Assembly (NCBI GenBank): GCA_949775045.1
Contig: OX459103.1
Span: forward strand, 4,232,502 to 4,296,501
Direction: 5' to 3'
Length of the DNA: 64,000 bases
Source: Metridium senile
Taxonomy: Eukaryota; Cnidaria; Anthozoa; Actiniaria; Metridiidae
The position numbers were made by a program, and so were the translations under genes. This document shows, in pieces, positions 1 to 10,723 of the stretch. A model generated the notes under the pieces. That model saw only the letters and a list, made by a program, of their open reading frames with translations, was not told the origin of the DNA and did no database searches. Each line of letters starts with the position of its first letter. Position 1 is the stretch's first letter.

Positions 1-118
1 CGGGTGGACTTGGTAGCTTTGTCATTGAGCGAAATAGTCTTGTCAGTGTTGTTGTTGTTGTTATTTTACTAAAATAGGTCGGATTTTTTTACTGTAAGAA
101 GTAGTCGAAAGCATAAGA

Positions 119-818
119 ATGGAAGAAAATAGATTTGTTACTCCCAATGACACTGTAGAGGATTATGTAGAAAGTCTACAAAACAAGAATACTAAGGGAA
201 AACTGAACTGAGCGAGATGTAAGGCTTTTAAAACGCTATCTAACATCACAAAATGAGGAAAGAGAAGTTAACGAAATAGAGCCACAAGAGCTATAGATAG
301 ATATCTAGCTGAATTCATTCTTTCGGTTAGACGAAAAGATGTAAACAAACGAAATACGCTTATGAAAACGATGGCGACAAAGGGCAATCTCTCAAATGAG
401 TGGCTAACAAATCACAGCGCTCATAAAGGAATGATTCAGAAACTCAATGATGATGACATTCCTCCAACACACATCATGCAGTTAAAAAGGTCACAAAAAC
501 TTACAAAGTATAGTGAACTATAGTTCCGTTAACAGAACAGCAACGTAAAATGTCTGAAATTCTGAGCTGCACCGAGTCAAAGACAGTTTAACAACAAACC
601 ACAGTCGACCATAGTGCGTCTTGTTCATCATCTATACCGCAGCCAACGACGTTGAAGTTATTTGAAGGAGCAAGTATAAGCGGCGGGTATTTCAATATTT
701 CAGTTAACACTCTGAATACTTCTCCTGTTGTTCCTTTGCAAAGCGAAACCTCAATTGTTGAAAAGAGAAAATGGAAGCGAATTAGAAGTGTACTAGATTC
801 AGATTCTGAATATTAAAC
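119..818 (+). pseudogene. Crypton-like tyrosine recombinase remnant, internally deleted
   Basis: Reading from the ATG at 119 across stops gives fragments typical of Crypton or Crypton-derived recombinase genes. An N-terminal part has DTVEDYVESLQNKNT, RLLKRYLTSQNEE and, after a frameshift, DRYLAEFILSVRRKD. It jumps directly to a C-terminal catalytic part, MIQKLNDDDIPPTHIMQL. The tail LFEGASISGGYFNISVNT ends in KRIRSVLDSDSEY and TAA near 818. The middle of the catalytic domain is missing. In the expected H-x-x-R box the sequence reads HSAHK, so the arginine appears lost. Stops and frameshifts make it non-functional. The family assignment is from memory of related cnidarian proteins and is moderately secure; a domesticated relative (KCTD1/ZMYM-like) is the alternative. 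Confidence 0.6.
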
Positions 819-1095
819 ATTTTTGCTTTTTTTTTCACAAAAAAGCAGCATAAGTTGTCTCACATTTTCATTCTATTTGTGTTTAAGGCAAGAATTTCTG
901 TATTGGTCTTTTCTGCATATCACTGATATGATTTTGCAGTTTTACAGTACATATTTAAGCTTAATGATCATTATACTTGTTTTCAACAATCATTGTACCA
1001 ATTGTAATAAAATATTCTTCATTGCATTTAGTACGTTTGAGAATCAAATCAAAGATTATGGAATATTATCAAATTTCTCAGTATGTATATAATAA

Positions 1096-1237
1096 ACAGA
1101 ATACAGCATGGAAAGTGCTTTGTACAGTTTTTATTCACTCATAGTTCCGTATAAAAAAACTCGCTCGTTCGTTTTTTTGATACTGCACAACTCGTGAATA
1201 AAAACCGTACGCGCGCACTTTCCATGAAGTATTCTCT
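1096..1237. repeat. Imperfect hairpin repeat
   Basis: The left arm (CATGGAAAGTGC, then TTTTTATTCACTC) and right arm (GTGAATAAAAACCGTACG, then GCACTTTCCATG) are inverted copies around a short centre. It lies about 280 bp past the Crypton-like remnant and could be its terminus or an independent MITE. Confidence 0.6.
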
Positions 1238-1239
1238 AT

Positions 1240-2009
1240 ATAGAAAATACTGTGTTTAAAGTATATGTAAAACATTAATCTGTAGTGTCAATCAAAATGT
1301 AAAAGGAAATAAGATCTCCTTATTCAAAGTTTAGTTATTATCATTCTAGACAAGTAGTGCTGTGTAATTGTCATAAAACTCGATGCCGTTCTCGTGAACC
1401 CAGCCGAATACCCGTGAAAAGATTGAATAGATCAGACTTGCACCTACAGGAGGAAAGTTGAGAAAATGTGTTTATCAAAGGATTTGTAAAAACACACCAA
1501 AATCTTCTGGGATACATCGTGTAAATTTCAAAAACGTTGTCTTATAGAAATAGAATGTTTGTACTTTAGTGGCCGCTCTAGTAGTGTAAGGGTTAATTAT
1601 TACTATATATAATTTACTTCAATAGATAAAAAAAACTTGCATTGTCATTTATGACAGACACAATAATTATGCCATGGATTCCCATTAATAAAAAGAACCA
1701 GTAGGGTTCAGTTCTAACTCCAACAAATATGAATGCAATTAACATTAATTATTCAAGTTGGAATTCCTAGTATTTTCCAGCACTGTTCCAAGCCTGGATC
1801 AAATATATATAGTAAAGGCTACAATTCTTAAATTCCTAATATTAATTTTAAAAGAATGAAATCTGTTAGAAAGTCCAACGATATTCCTAACAATTCCAAG
1901 CTTATATTCACAGGGAATATATATAATGACAATGATGTTATGGTGATCATGACAATATGACAAGCATCCTTGCCCTTCTTTGGAGCTGATCCCCCTGTGG
2001 ATAACATAC
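1240..2009. other. Non-coding stretch, mainly duplicated intron-like DNA
   Basis: I see no gene here. From about 1635 the sequence (CTTGCATTGTCATTTATGAC onward) belongs to a unit repeated at 2263-2545. A shorter version is beside the equivalent exon of gene A at 12554-12715. It is therefore probably old intron sequence of the coiled-coil gene family. Confidence 0.5.
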
Positions 2010-2545
2010 CTCTGTAGAAGCATTCTCAGTGACACGTCCTGGTTGAGTTCTGACAGATTGATTTTGTTCTCTCAGATCTTTAAGTGTCCTGTTTTCATCT
2101 AAAAGGTTTTCTATCAACTGCATAATTATACAAACAAATGTTTCATGCGATTAGTATCAGAGATTATAAAAACATTGGCAAATGATAATCATCACAATAA
2201 TTAATAAAAATCAAATGGTGATGGTAATTAATTAAGAACTATATAATTATCAGATAAAAGAAGCCTTGCATTGTCATTTATGACAGACACAATATGCCAT
2301 GAATTTCATTAATTGAATGAACCAGTAGGGTTCAGTTCTAACTCCAACAAATATGAATGCTATTAACATTAATTATTCAAGTTAACAATTGGAATATATT
2401 TCTAGTATTTCCCAGCAATTCCAAGCCTGGATCAAGTATAGTATAGGCTGCAATTCTTAAATGCCTAGGATATTCCTAACAATTCCAAGCTTTTTCACAG
2501 GGGATATGATGACAATGATGTTACTGTGATTATGATAATTAAGAG
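1635..2545. repeat. Direct duplication of intron sequence
   Basis: Unit 1 starts near 1635 and unit 2 near 2263. Both contain TGACAGACACAAT, the phrase AACCAGTAGGGTTCAGTT and a GATGACAATGATGTTA-like end. Unit 1 is followed by a coiled-coil exon (2010-2117); unit 2 has lost it. This fits a local tandem duplication in copy B of the family. Confidence 0.6.
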
Positions 2546-4327
2546 CGAGTCCGTGTGAAAACCATGCAAACGAGTCTACAACGTACATCACCGATTTTCT
2601 TCAAACTTAGCTTGATTGTACATCTTAGCTACATGTAACTTATTACTTTGGTAAATTTTTTTGGCTTTAAATTAAAAAGGCTTAAAGTTACAACCGTTTG
2701 AGTATTTTACCCTAAAGACGGTCAAAATTTGCATAAAATATACCTAAAGTTTTACGGCCTCGTATTTCCTCTGCAGTTTATTTCCTGAACCAATATTCTG
2801 TCCATGTTTTGCACATTATCTTATTAGTACTTTAAGGTGAGAAAAAAAGTTGTGAAACCAATATTGGGTTGTTTGGTTGAGTGATTGCTATTTGTCAGCT
2901 TTGACGAAAAGTGTAAAAATGTATTCCTAGTATTTCTTCTAGTCCATAACACAAAACACAATTTCAAGTAAATGAATACATCATGTGTAAAAACAAAATT
3001 TTAAGTGTCAACTAAGCGAACTTTAAGTGTCAACTAAGCGAACTTAGACCACAATAACCTAACTGACACTCACTCAACCTTATAACACACATTGCTAATT
3101 TACATAATCATTTACATCACTCATACCCAGTCCTCTCATGCATTTAGGAAATCATTTCTCTTTACATTACCAACTCTCTTCTATCGTTGTCCATTACAAG
3201 AGAAATACATCTCTAGAAAAGAGATATTTGCACCAATCCGGCAGTTATTCATGTAATTTCGAAACCTTTATCAGATAGTATGATGATAGAGACAATGTTT
3301 TATCAAAAAAAAAGTCTGTTAAGTATTTTTTTTTCAAGCAAAAAATATCTAAGAAAATGATTAAATTTACATTGTTTGAAGTTGTCACGTGACAAAACTA
3401 AATATACAACAAGTCTACAACATGCTAAATATGATTCCGATATAATGATTATGAATTAAAATAATGATATTTATAATTATTCAAGATAATGCTACAAAAA
3501 ATAACTAAGTTTTAAGCTTGTAAACCGAATACAGTAATGTTTTGTCTGTCAATATTATTTTAACTTCAGCCTTCGTATGTCTGGTACAAACGATCTTTCA
3601 TATCATTATTTTCACAATATTATTAATTTTTGAAATAAAATAATTTTTACAGTATTAGAACTATGCATTAATTAACCTCACACACTACATGTTAATGGAA
3701 TTATTGAACTCATGTGCTTGCTAAAACAGACAAAGTAGCAGTGTACTATATAAAACTATGTAAACAAAACCTTAATTTTGATTTATTATTATTGATTTTT
3801 GAAGTAGCAAAGTTCAAAGAATACCAGAATAACTAGATACTCAAGTAGTAGCACTTTAAAATTTGTTACACCTAGATGTAAAACTACAACTTATCAGAAA
3901 TTTAAATTTAATTTTTTTTTAAGGCGAAGCTAATAAAATACAGGTCCTTAATTGTTTGAGTTGATTGATTGAGAAATAAACCATTTTTCTCTTATTATTA
4001 AGCAATGTAGTTTTGGATTGTGCAGGTTTGATTTGTAATACATACATGCACATATTACAACATAAATAATTAATAACTTACCTGACGGGGAACAGACACA
4101 TGGGGTGGATAAGCTGCTTGTGGACATGAACTTAACTCCCTTGCTCTGCTGTTACTTGATACTGAATCTGAACTATCAGTATCACTGATTTCAGCAACTT
4201 CAAGATAATCACCATCTCCATCACCATCATCGTCAACAGGATTATTATCATAGCCAACAAGATCTTGATTATCATCAACACCACCAACCCCAAGATTTAC
4301 TGGAAACACGGCATTTGAACACGGCAT
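2010..4327 (-). pseudogene. Coiled-coil family copy B (two recognisable exons)
   Basis: Exon 1 (4082-4327) starts MPCSNAVFPVNLGV, runs through an Asp-rich tract (NNPVDDDGDGDGDYLEVAE), a Ser-rich stretch and ends PPHVSVPRQ before a GTAAGT donor. Upstream is an acceptor (TTTTGTAATTTCAG), as in copies A and C. The only other exon found is 2010-2117, with LIENLLDENRTLKDLREQ and ending VTENASTE, between an AG acceptor and a GTATGT donor. It is the counterpart of 12295-12414 in copy A but four codons shorter. The exons that copies A and C have in between were not found in 2118-4081, so this copy is probably broken or strongly shortened. Its 3' end was not recognised. Function unknown. Confidence 0.5.
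2546..4081. other. Intron-like or intergenic AT-rich DNA
   Basis: No supportable gene. It holds a short direct repeat near 3005-3045 (CTTTAAGTGTCAACTAAGCG twice). From about 3797 it is the start of a segment duplicated at 18738. Confidence 0.4.
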
Positions 4328-4600
4328 TTGAAAGCACTGAAATTACAAAATATGACAGATCAATGTATTTCTTTGTCCTTTATTCAAAAATATCAATGTT
4401 ATATACCGGTAATAGAATAATGTTATATCAAGAAAATAACAAAAGTGATATTGGCAAAAAAAGCAAATCAAAGCAAAAATATGCCTTTTCTCAGTTTTTT
4501 TTTAGCTTCAAACATTACAGAATGATGAAGTCAAGGGTCTTAAAGGCGACTAGTGCCTATCCCCACTCATTCAAACAATAAAACAGATTAATTTTACTGA
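3797..4600. repeat. Segmental duplication, partner of 18738-19740
   Basis: From TTTTTGAAGTAGCAAAG through the acidic exon to the sequence after it, this matches 18738-19740 almost base for base. The differences are small substitutions, a duplicated GCCGTGTTCAAATGCCGTG near the start codon, and a LINE-derived insert of about 225 bp (18841-19065) present only in the other copy. Confidence 0.85.
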
Positions 4601-4777
4601 GTTTTACTATTTTTACTACTTTTTTAGCTTGTAGCGTCTAAAATAGCGCGGTGACCCCCAATTTCTTTTGCTAATATGATAATCTTTTTGAATCTTGAAT
4701 AGATTAATATCCTATATATTTTGACTTTTGTAGGTTGTTGACCACAAAAAATGACTGGTAAATACATTGAAATGATC

Positions 4778-4893
4778 ATTTAAAACTCATCGACAATGAT
4801 GAGCTTGGGGTTGGGTGCACAGAGGTAAGCTTGATGCGCTATCTCGCTTACCCCAAGGAGGTAACCATGGCAACCCTGCCAGAGTCCACCACC
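4778..4893 (-). repeat. Split direct repeat B2
   Basis: A 116 bp copy of B1 and the outer 3' end of the Ngaro/PAT-like element. It contains the inverted repeat CTCATCGACAATGATGAG, a candidate recombinase recognition feature. The 91 bp between B2 and A2 hold no ORF of their own. Confidence 0.85.
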
Positions 4894-4984
4894 TAGCACC
4901 CGTCACACTGACAATGTCAGTGGAATACTTACCTGATGATAATGGAAGTTACTAACTACTATATAACAAGGGAGAGGCGGGAGG

Positions 4985-5260
4985 GAACAAATGCTGTATA
5001 CAACAGAGTACTGCAATCGTTGAAGACAACTAGCAAAGCACGAGGGACTGGTAGTGCGGGGAGTCCCAGCTAATGTCAGGGCACTAGAACAAACCGCTGA
5101 CCTGCTTGTCTCGGTTCTAACTAGCCTAAATTCCATTTAGGCACATTTAAAACTCATCGACAATGATGAGCTTGGGGTTGGGTGCACAGAGGTAAGCTTG
5201 ATGCGCTATCTCGCTTACCCCAAGGAGGTAACCATGGCAACCCTGCCAGAGTCCACCACC
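4985..5260 (-). repeat. Adjacent repeats A2 (4985-5147) and B1 (5145-5260)
   Basis: A2 repeats A1 at the far end of the element and B1 repeats B2. The two touch and share a few bases (ATTT), as expected for the junction formed in a circular intermediate of this element class. Confidence 0.85.
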
Positions 5261-5356
5261 AAACGGAACTCCATTGTGCTTGGAGAAGGAGGGACTAAGG
5301 ACTGGGTGACATGGGACCTCCGCACCAATCACGAACCCCAAGCACTACAGAAGTTG

Positions 5357-5400
<44 letters not shown>

Positions 5401-5496
5401 GATAATAATTGTCGTAATAAAAATAATCAAGAATTTATTACTTCGACCAACTATAGGGCATTTAACTGTCATTATAAATCCAGATAGTAAAGATGG
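5261..5496. other. Spacer between recombinase gene and B1
   Basis: 3' untranslated part of the Ngaro/PAT-like element with a (TAA/TGA)n simple repeat at about 5357-5410. No gene. Confidence 0.6.
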
Positions 5497-6533
5497 TTAA
5501 GTTAGGTTTTGAGATAGGTTGGCTAAGTTTTCAGCTGGAGTCCTGATGTACACTTGATACGCGTTGCTTTTCCAGCGACCGAGGGCTTGAATAAGATGAT
5601 CTGCCACGCCGTTGCGCGCTGCTACTGTTGCCGCTCCAATGCGAAAGCTATGACTAGAAAAGTTCCCAGGGATGCCAGCTGCCAGTACAATTTCCCTTAG
5701 CCAACTTGTGAGAAAGGACGCGTAAGGGGCGTACCATTCTTTAGGACGAACAGTGGACCGGGTTTGTTTCCCCTGAACACCAGATATGAAAGCATGGCTT
5801 CGACTGCACACAGAGGAGAGCGTCCCTTGCCGATGTGGATGAAACAACCCTTGCGGAAAGGATCCGTCTTGCTTGCTTTTATTCGGATACGAAGACAAGA
5901 TGGAGTCGAGCTTGAATCCACGGCTATATCGTCCAGTCCTAAGTGAATAGACGACGAGAAGGACGACAAGTTGGGCACTGTAAACTCTGAAGATCTCAAG
6001 AATCCAAAGTAAGCTAGAGTACATGCTGCCCAAAACATGAGGTGGTCGTAATTGGTCATCTGTAAGGAACTAAAGATTACTAGCATGATACTGTCCGTGA
6101 CGGGCAAACGTTGCGCAACGTGAGTACCTTGAGTGCGTTTGATTCCTCGGACAACTCGTTGTAGCCGGAGACATTGTTCTGTCGGGTCTGGGAAACCTTG
6201 TTCGATATGAAGGGCTCGTACGGCAGATAGATATACTTTTATAGAAGAGTACTTAAGAGACTCTGCCAAGAATGTTGTAAAAAGGCACAACGTCCATTCG
6301 TCGGTGGGACACGGTGAACCCGAGGGATGAATCCTATTCCTTTGAGCACAAAAGTCTATAAACTTTGCTTGCGCCGAAGCATAAGTCCTTCGAGTCGCCG
6401 GAGCTAAACCATTGACCAAGAACTTTAAACAACGGACTTCTAGTCTGTCAGTAGTAGTGGCAGTAGAAGCTCCTGCGGCATTGGTGATGGCATCGAGTTG
6501 GCCCACGGAGCTAGGCGTCGAAACTCCTGCCAA
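5497..6533 (-). pseudogene. Tyrosine recombinase of the Ngaro/PAT-like element, frameshifted
   Basis: The N-terminal half reads from 6533 (MAGVSTPSSVG) through a SAM-like region (LAPATRRTYASAQAKF, IKVYLSAVRALHIEQGF) to GFLRSSEF, which should supply the first catalytic arginine. It then shifts one frame near 5700-5750. The C-terminal half continues LREIVLAAGIP, HSFRIGAATVAA (the H-x-x-R box), ALGRWKSNAYQVYIRTP (second His position replaced by W, nucleophile Y) and ends LANLSQNLT, TAA at 5497. The enzyme would integrate the circular DNA form of the element. Apart from the single shift the gene looks complete, which suggests recent inactivation or a sequencing error. Confidence 0.8.
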
Positions 6534-7981
6534 CGAAAACGAGAAAGCGCGTCAGCGATCTCATTTTGCACACCTGGAATGTGTAGGGCTTTAAAGCTAA
6601 AATTATAGCGCGCTGCACACATCAAAAGCGCCCTAACCAAATGCATTATACAGGGAATTTTTTGATGTCTTAGCGTTTACTATGTATGCAACGGCTTCAT
6701 TGTCAGTGCGAAAAAGGACATGCATTTGAGACCAACTGGGTCCCCAGGTATGCGCGGCAATGACGATTGGGAAAAGTTCCTTATAGGCAATGGATTGTTG
6801 GACTTGTCCCTGGTGCCAATAGCCGTTGAACCATTGGTTAAGATAGAAAGCTCCATATCCAATAGCCCCTGAAGCATCCGATGTTACTTCTACATCCGGC
6901 TGCGATGATAGACCAGGGAATTGCCAAAACGTAACTCCATTCCACTCTGCAAGGAAACGAACCCACCACTGGAGATCAAGACGGAATTCTCTATTCAATC
7001 TTATCGGATGATCTTTTCGGCGGAAGCAGGCCAAGAGATCGATCATGCGACGGATAAAGGCTCTGCCTGGCCATACAACCTTCGCGGCATGGTGAAGGTG
7101 ACCGATCAGAGACTCTAATTGACGCCTGTTGCAATAACTGCGGGACGTCCAAGACCGTAACAGCTGATGTAAGGCCATAAGCTTTTCCTGGGGTAGACGG
7201 GCGACTTGACGACGAGAGTCCAGTTCGATGCCCAGGATAACAAGAGATTCCGATGGTCCCTCGCACTTGTCTGGATGAAGCGGAAGACCTAGCATCTTGC
7301 AGACGGCCAAGGCTTTTGAAAGGTTAGTCTGACACTGGTTGGAGTCCGGCGCACCTACGGTAATGAAATCGTCCAGATAGTGTACCAGATCAGAAACCTG
7401 ATAATTGTTTAGTAAAATCCATTCCACCATGGACGCCACCGAGTTAAAAATATAAGGAGCAGACCGAAGACCAAACGGTAAGGTGAGATCCACATAGTAG
7501 TTGCCGCGCCACTTCATGCCAAGCAAGTAACGATCAGTGGGGTGTATCTTCGTCCTCCGGGAGACGACAAGTCGAGTATTAAACGCCATTTGTTTGATTG
7601 ACCCTTTTTGGGTACTACGCCAAAGCTACTGACGTGAAGGTTAGCTAGAGGCGGGGATGGAAAGGGGCCAGCCACACGTTTTCGTGCCACTTCATTAGCC
7701 AGGTAATCGTCGATGACTTTGGGATGCTGATGAGCTGAAGGCTTATTCTTTCGTGCAGATTTGAGCTCCTGAGTGTCGTGAAACCCCAATCTGAAACCGT
7801 TTCGTATGCCATCTAGCACATAGGAAACCTGTATTTGATCTGGGTGGTGCCTTAGTTCCCGGTCGAAGTTGTCTGCCACTAGAGGGGTAACGTGGTTCGC
7901 GGGTGGCAACGGGTGATCTGCCGGAATGAAAAGACAAATTAGGCAAGTTGCCGTGGTACAGTTACCGCAAGTGAAGCGCAC
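6440..7981 (-). pseudogene. Reverse transcriptase-RNase H of the Ngaro/PAT-like element, damaged
   Basis: From 7981 the frame holds a DIRS-type leader (YVLDGIRNGFRLGF) and the RT start VVPKKGQSNKWRLILDLSSP. It then jumps directly to IHPTDRYLLGMKWRG. The roughly 40 residues in between, which should carry motif A with the first catalytic Asp, are deleted and the frame changes. The rest is clear: LPFGLRSAPYIFNSVASMVE, the YLDD box (VHYLDDFITVG), RNase H motifs VTSDASGAIGYGAF, AYKELFPIVIAAH and FRTDNEAVAYIVN. A second shift near 6640 leads into GVQNEIADALSRF. The RT cannot be active without motif A. It ends beside the recombinase ORF, overlapping its start in another frame. Confidence 0.85.
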
Positions 7982-8459
7982 GGGTCTAAACGGAACCGGA
8001 ACCGTAGTGATCTGTTATACGTGCGTATTATTCCAACCTGCTAACTCTGCCGTGATCCGCTAGGATCCCCTCGGCTAAAGAGAATAAGGCACGCTACAAA
8101 GCCGAATTGTGCGTCAAGCTACGTGCTGTTTACAACGGCAAATATGCAGATGATGCCACTGGTCCGCAATGATCAGTAACGCTTGTACATGAGCCAAAAG
8201 TGAAACTCCACAATGATCTAACACGCAAAAGAGTAAACGCACGCGGAAAGCCTGGCGATGTTAAAAAGATAAATATATCTAGAGCTTCAACTACGCTGTG
8301 ATCTATAATGGCTTTATACGGCTTTAAATATCTTGGGCCACGGTTCCGCAAATATATATTGTGCGTGCGCCCGCATATATTTATGATGGATCCGCAATTG
8401 TCAATCGGCCACGAAGAGCAAGGCATGCGATAGGCTTAACTATGTCCAACTGCTTATTT
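7982..8459. other. Inter-ORF region of the retroelement
   Basis: No ORF. It includes degenerate units of the satellite that becomes regular from about 8460; GTCCGCAATGATC at 8162 and GATCCGCAATTGTC near 8389 are recognisable. Confidence 0.5.
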
Positions 8460-9400
8460 TATTCCGAAACTTGTATATATCAAAATCTATAGATCCGCGG
8501 TGATCTATAATGCATACATACGCATATAATTATGATAGATCCGCAGTGATCCATCAGCCATGAAGAGTACGGCACGTGATAGGCTAAAATATGCCCAACC
8601 GCCTGTTTTATTTTAAGGCGAGTATATATCAAAATCTATAGATCCGCAGTGATCTATAATGCATAAACACGACATAATTATGATAGATCCGCAGTGATCC
8701 ATCAGCCATGAAGAGTACGGCACGTGATAGGCTAAGATATGCCCAACCGCCTATTTTTTTTTTTCCGTTTGTTTTGAAGGCAATATATCGACAACTATAG
8801 ATCCGCAGTGATCTATAATGCATGCACACGCATATAATTATGATAGATCCGCAGTGATCCATCAGCCATGTAGAGTAAGGCACTTGATAGCTATAGGCTA
8901 AAGTATGCTCAACCGCCTATTTTGTTACGGCGAGTATATATCGAAATCTATAAATCCGCAGTGATCTATAATGCATAATTATGATAGATCCGCAATGATC
9001 CATCAGCCATGAAGAGTGAGGCACGTGATAAACTAAAAATAGTCCCGCTTATTTATTAAAGACAAGTACATATCGATAAGTGCGCTCGAGCTGCAATGAC
9101 CCATCGGCTACGAAGAGTACGGCACGCGAAAAGTTATGCTATCACGCTATCGCTAAGCGCTGTTGTTATAATAAAGCAATTAAATATCTACTGCTACAGG
9201 TCCGCAGTGACCTATACTACCTGCACAGGCGTATAATTATGATAGCGCTGCAATGATCCATATCGGCAAAAAGGAATTTTAGGAATTTATTTTGCTTTAT
9301 ATATATATATATTTTATGCAAATATCCGGCTATATATGCGCAGCGACCTATAAGGTACAACAATAAAATCGTGCTAGATCCGCAATGATCCATCAGCTAA
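8460..9400. repeat. Internal satellite with GATCCGCAGTGATC motif
   Basis: Tandem units of roughly 110-165 bp start near 8469, 8622, 8786, 8935, 9068 and 9181. A typical unit reads TATATATC, CTATAGATCCGCAGTGATC, TATAATGCAT, ATAATTATGATAGATCCGC, AGTGATCCATCAGCCATG, GGCACGTGATA and CCCAACCGCC. Each regular unit has two copies of the near-palindromic 14-mer GATCCGCAGTGATC. Units become more divergent toward 9400. The array lies inside the Ngaro/PAT-like element between gag and RT. Confidence 0.8.
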
Positions 9401-9780
9401 ATGAATAGGGCAGGTTTTAAGGACGAATGATGGCGACTGTGCTTGGCGCTATTTATTAAAGGGGAAAACATATCTAATTATAGTTAAAGCAACAATAAAT
9501 GAATGACTCGAATCGTGAGAAAGCCATTTAATCCCATTAACAAAACACCCATTAGTATCCTTAGCACATGGCAGGTCAACAAGAAATCCTCTTGAGAACT
9601 ACTACTTTACAACATAATGATGACAAGCATCTTGACCTACTGATAACCTACTAGTATAAATGACAGATAAAAATAACTATAACACGAAAATAGTAGTAGT
9701 GCTACCAGAGTACAATAAGGCGTAATAAAGTAAATCTGCAACGCTTCTATGCAAAATGTAAAAGAAAAGTAAAGTGTTCC
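9401..9780. other. Non-coding part of the retroelement
   Basis: Spacer downstream of the gag-like ORF. I see no gene or clear repeat. Confidence 0.4.
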
Positions 9781-10712
9781 TTACGGTCTCTTGCGTTTAG
9801 TAGGTTGCCCCCATGCCTGTGAGCTGGGTGGAAATGGCTTGTCAAAACACTCGGTATTGCGATGTGAACCACGACAATTCACACACTTGTGCAAATACCG
9901 ACATGTAGAGAAAGGCGATGAACAGCGACCTCTATTCCACGACCTGCAGATCTCTGCAAGTCGGCCATTTCAATAAATTTCCCTGCCGTGATACGAGTTA
10001 CCAATTTTTTTGCCGGTATCGGCGAAAACCCAGGCCCAACAATAAATGGTTGACCCAAGGCCGGAAGAGCAGGAATGCTAGCTGTAGAGAAAGCCGCGGC
10101 CAAGGACGGACTACCGGCTAAAGAAGCTGCAGCGCTAATTTCCCCGGGAGAAAACACACTCGCGACCGGGGAGACAAAAGTGTTCACAAAGGTAGGCACA
10201 ACAAGAGACCTACCTTGTGGCCCGGCTGGGAGACCTGAGGTGATGTTGGTCGTCACGACGCCAGGATTCGACGACGCACTTGCAGAGACATTGCTTGACG
10301 CTGGGTCTGACGAGACAGGGAGTTGTGCGGACGGTCGATCAGCGTCCAAGGCTGCCTTTACTGCCTGCGCTACCGCGGCGATGAATTGAGGGGACACAGC
10401 AAGGTCAGTGTTCGTGACTGACGTCCCAGGAGCTGTAGTAGCCGGGGGTGCCGAACTGGAGGACGATGAGGTTGTTGTTGTTGTTGGAAGCATGTTGGTA
10501 TCAGTGTAACGACGTGTACGGGTTTTTCGAACCATAAAAATACTAGAAATGTAGAATAACGAACAAATGCTGTATACAACAGAGTACTGCAATCGTTGAA
10601 GACAACTAGCAAAGCACGAGGGACTGGTAGTGCGGGGAGTCCCAGCTAATGTCAGGGCACTAGAACAAACCGCTGACCTGCTTGTCTCGGTTCTAACTAG
10701 CCTAAATTCCAT
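9781..10712 (-). pseudogene. Gag-like protein of the Ngaro/PAT-like element, frameshifted near its zinc knuckle
   Basis: The frame opens in repeat A1 (MEFRLVRTETS), though a later Met (MVRKTRTRRYTD, near 10533) is the more natural start. A low-complexity Thr/Ser/Ala/Pro region follows, then AALDADRPSAQLP, and a Pro/Ala-rich middle ending KKLVTRITAGKFIEMADL. A one-base shift near 9950 is needed to continue into WNRGRCSSPFSTC, LHKCVNCRGSHRNTECFDKP and KRKRP with TAA at 9781. The Cys/His cluster resembles the zinc-knuckle region of DIRS/Ngaro Gag proteins, which bind the element RNA. Confidence 0.65.
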
Positions 10713-10723
10713 TTAGGCACATT
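10561..10723 (-). repeat. Split direct repeat A1
   Basis: Outer 5' end of the Ngaro/PAT-like element on the minus strand, 163 bp and essentially identical to A2 at 4985-5147. The first codons of the gag-like frame lie in it. Confidence 0.85.

Larger units (their letters stand above)
4778..10723 (-). mobile_element. Ngaro/PAT-like YR retroelement with split direct repeats, mutated
   Basis: In minus-strand order the element is A1, gag-like ORF, internal satellite, reverse transcriptase and RNase H, tyrosine recombinase, B1, A2, B2. A1 (10561-10723) equals A2 (4985-5147), both 163 bp. B1 (5145-5260) equals B2 (4778-4893), both 116 bp. B1 and A2 abut. This A1...B1-A2-B2 layout is the hallmark of PAT/Ngaro-type elements, which integrate with a tyrosine recombinase rather than an integrase. 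Each ORF carries a frameshift and the RT has lost a catalytic segment, so this copy is dead, although its repeats remain nearly perfect. Length is 5946 bp. No methyltransferase was noticed. Confidence 0.85.

Noticed and set aside
5198..5500. 100-codon plus-strand ORF and similar small plus-strand ORFs over 5.2-10.4 kb
   Set aside because: They are antisense to the recombinase, RT and gag frames or read a TAA/TGA simple repeat.
8460..9400. Possible CRISPR array
   Set aside because: Units are long, diverged and contiguous with no unique spacers, and the genome is eukaryotic.
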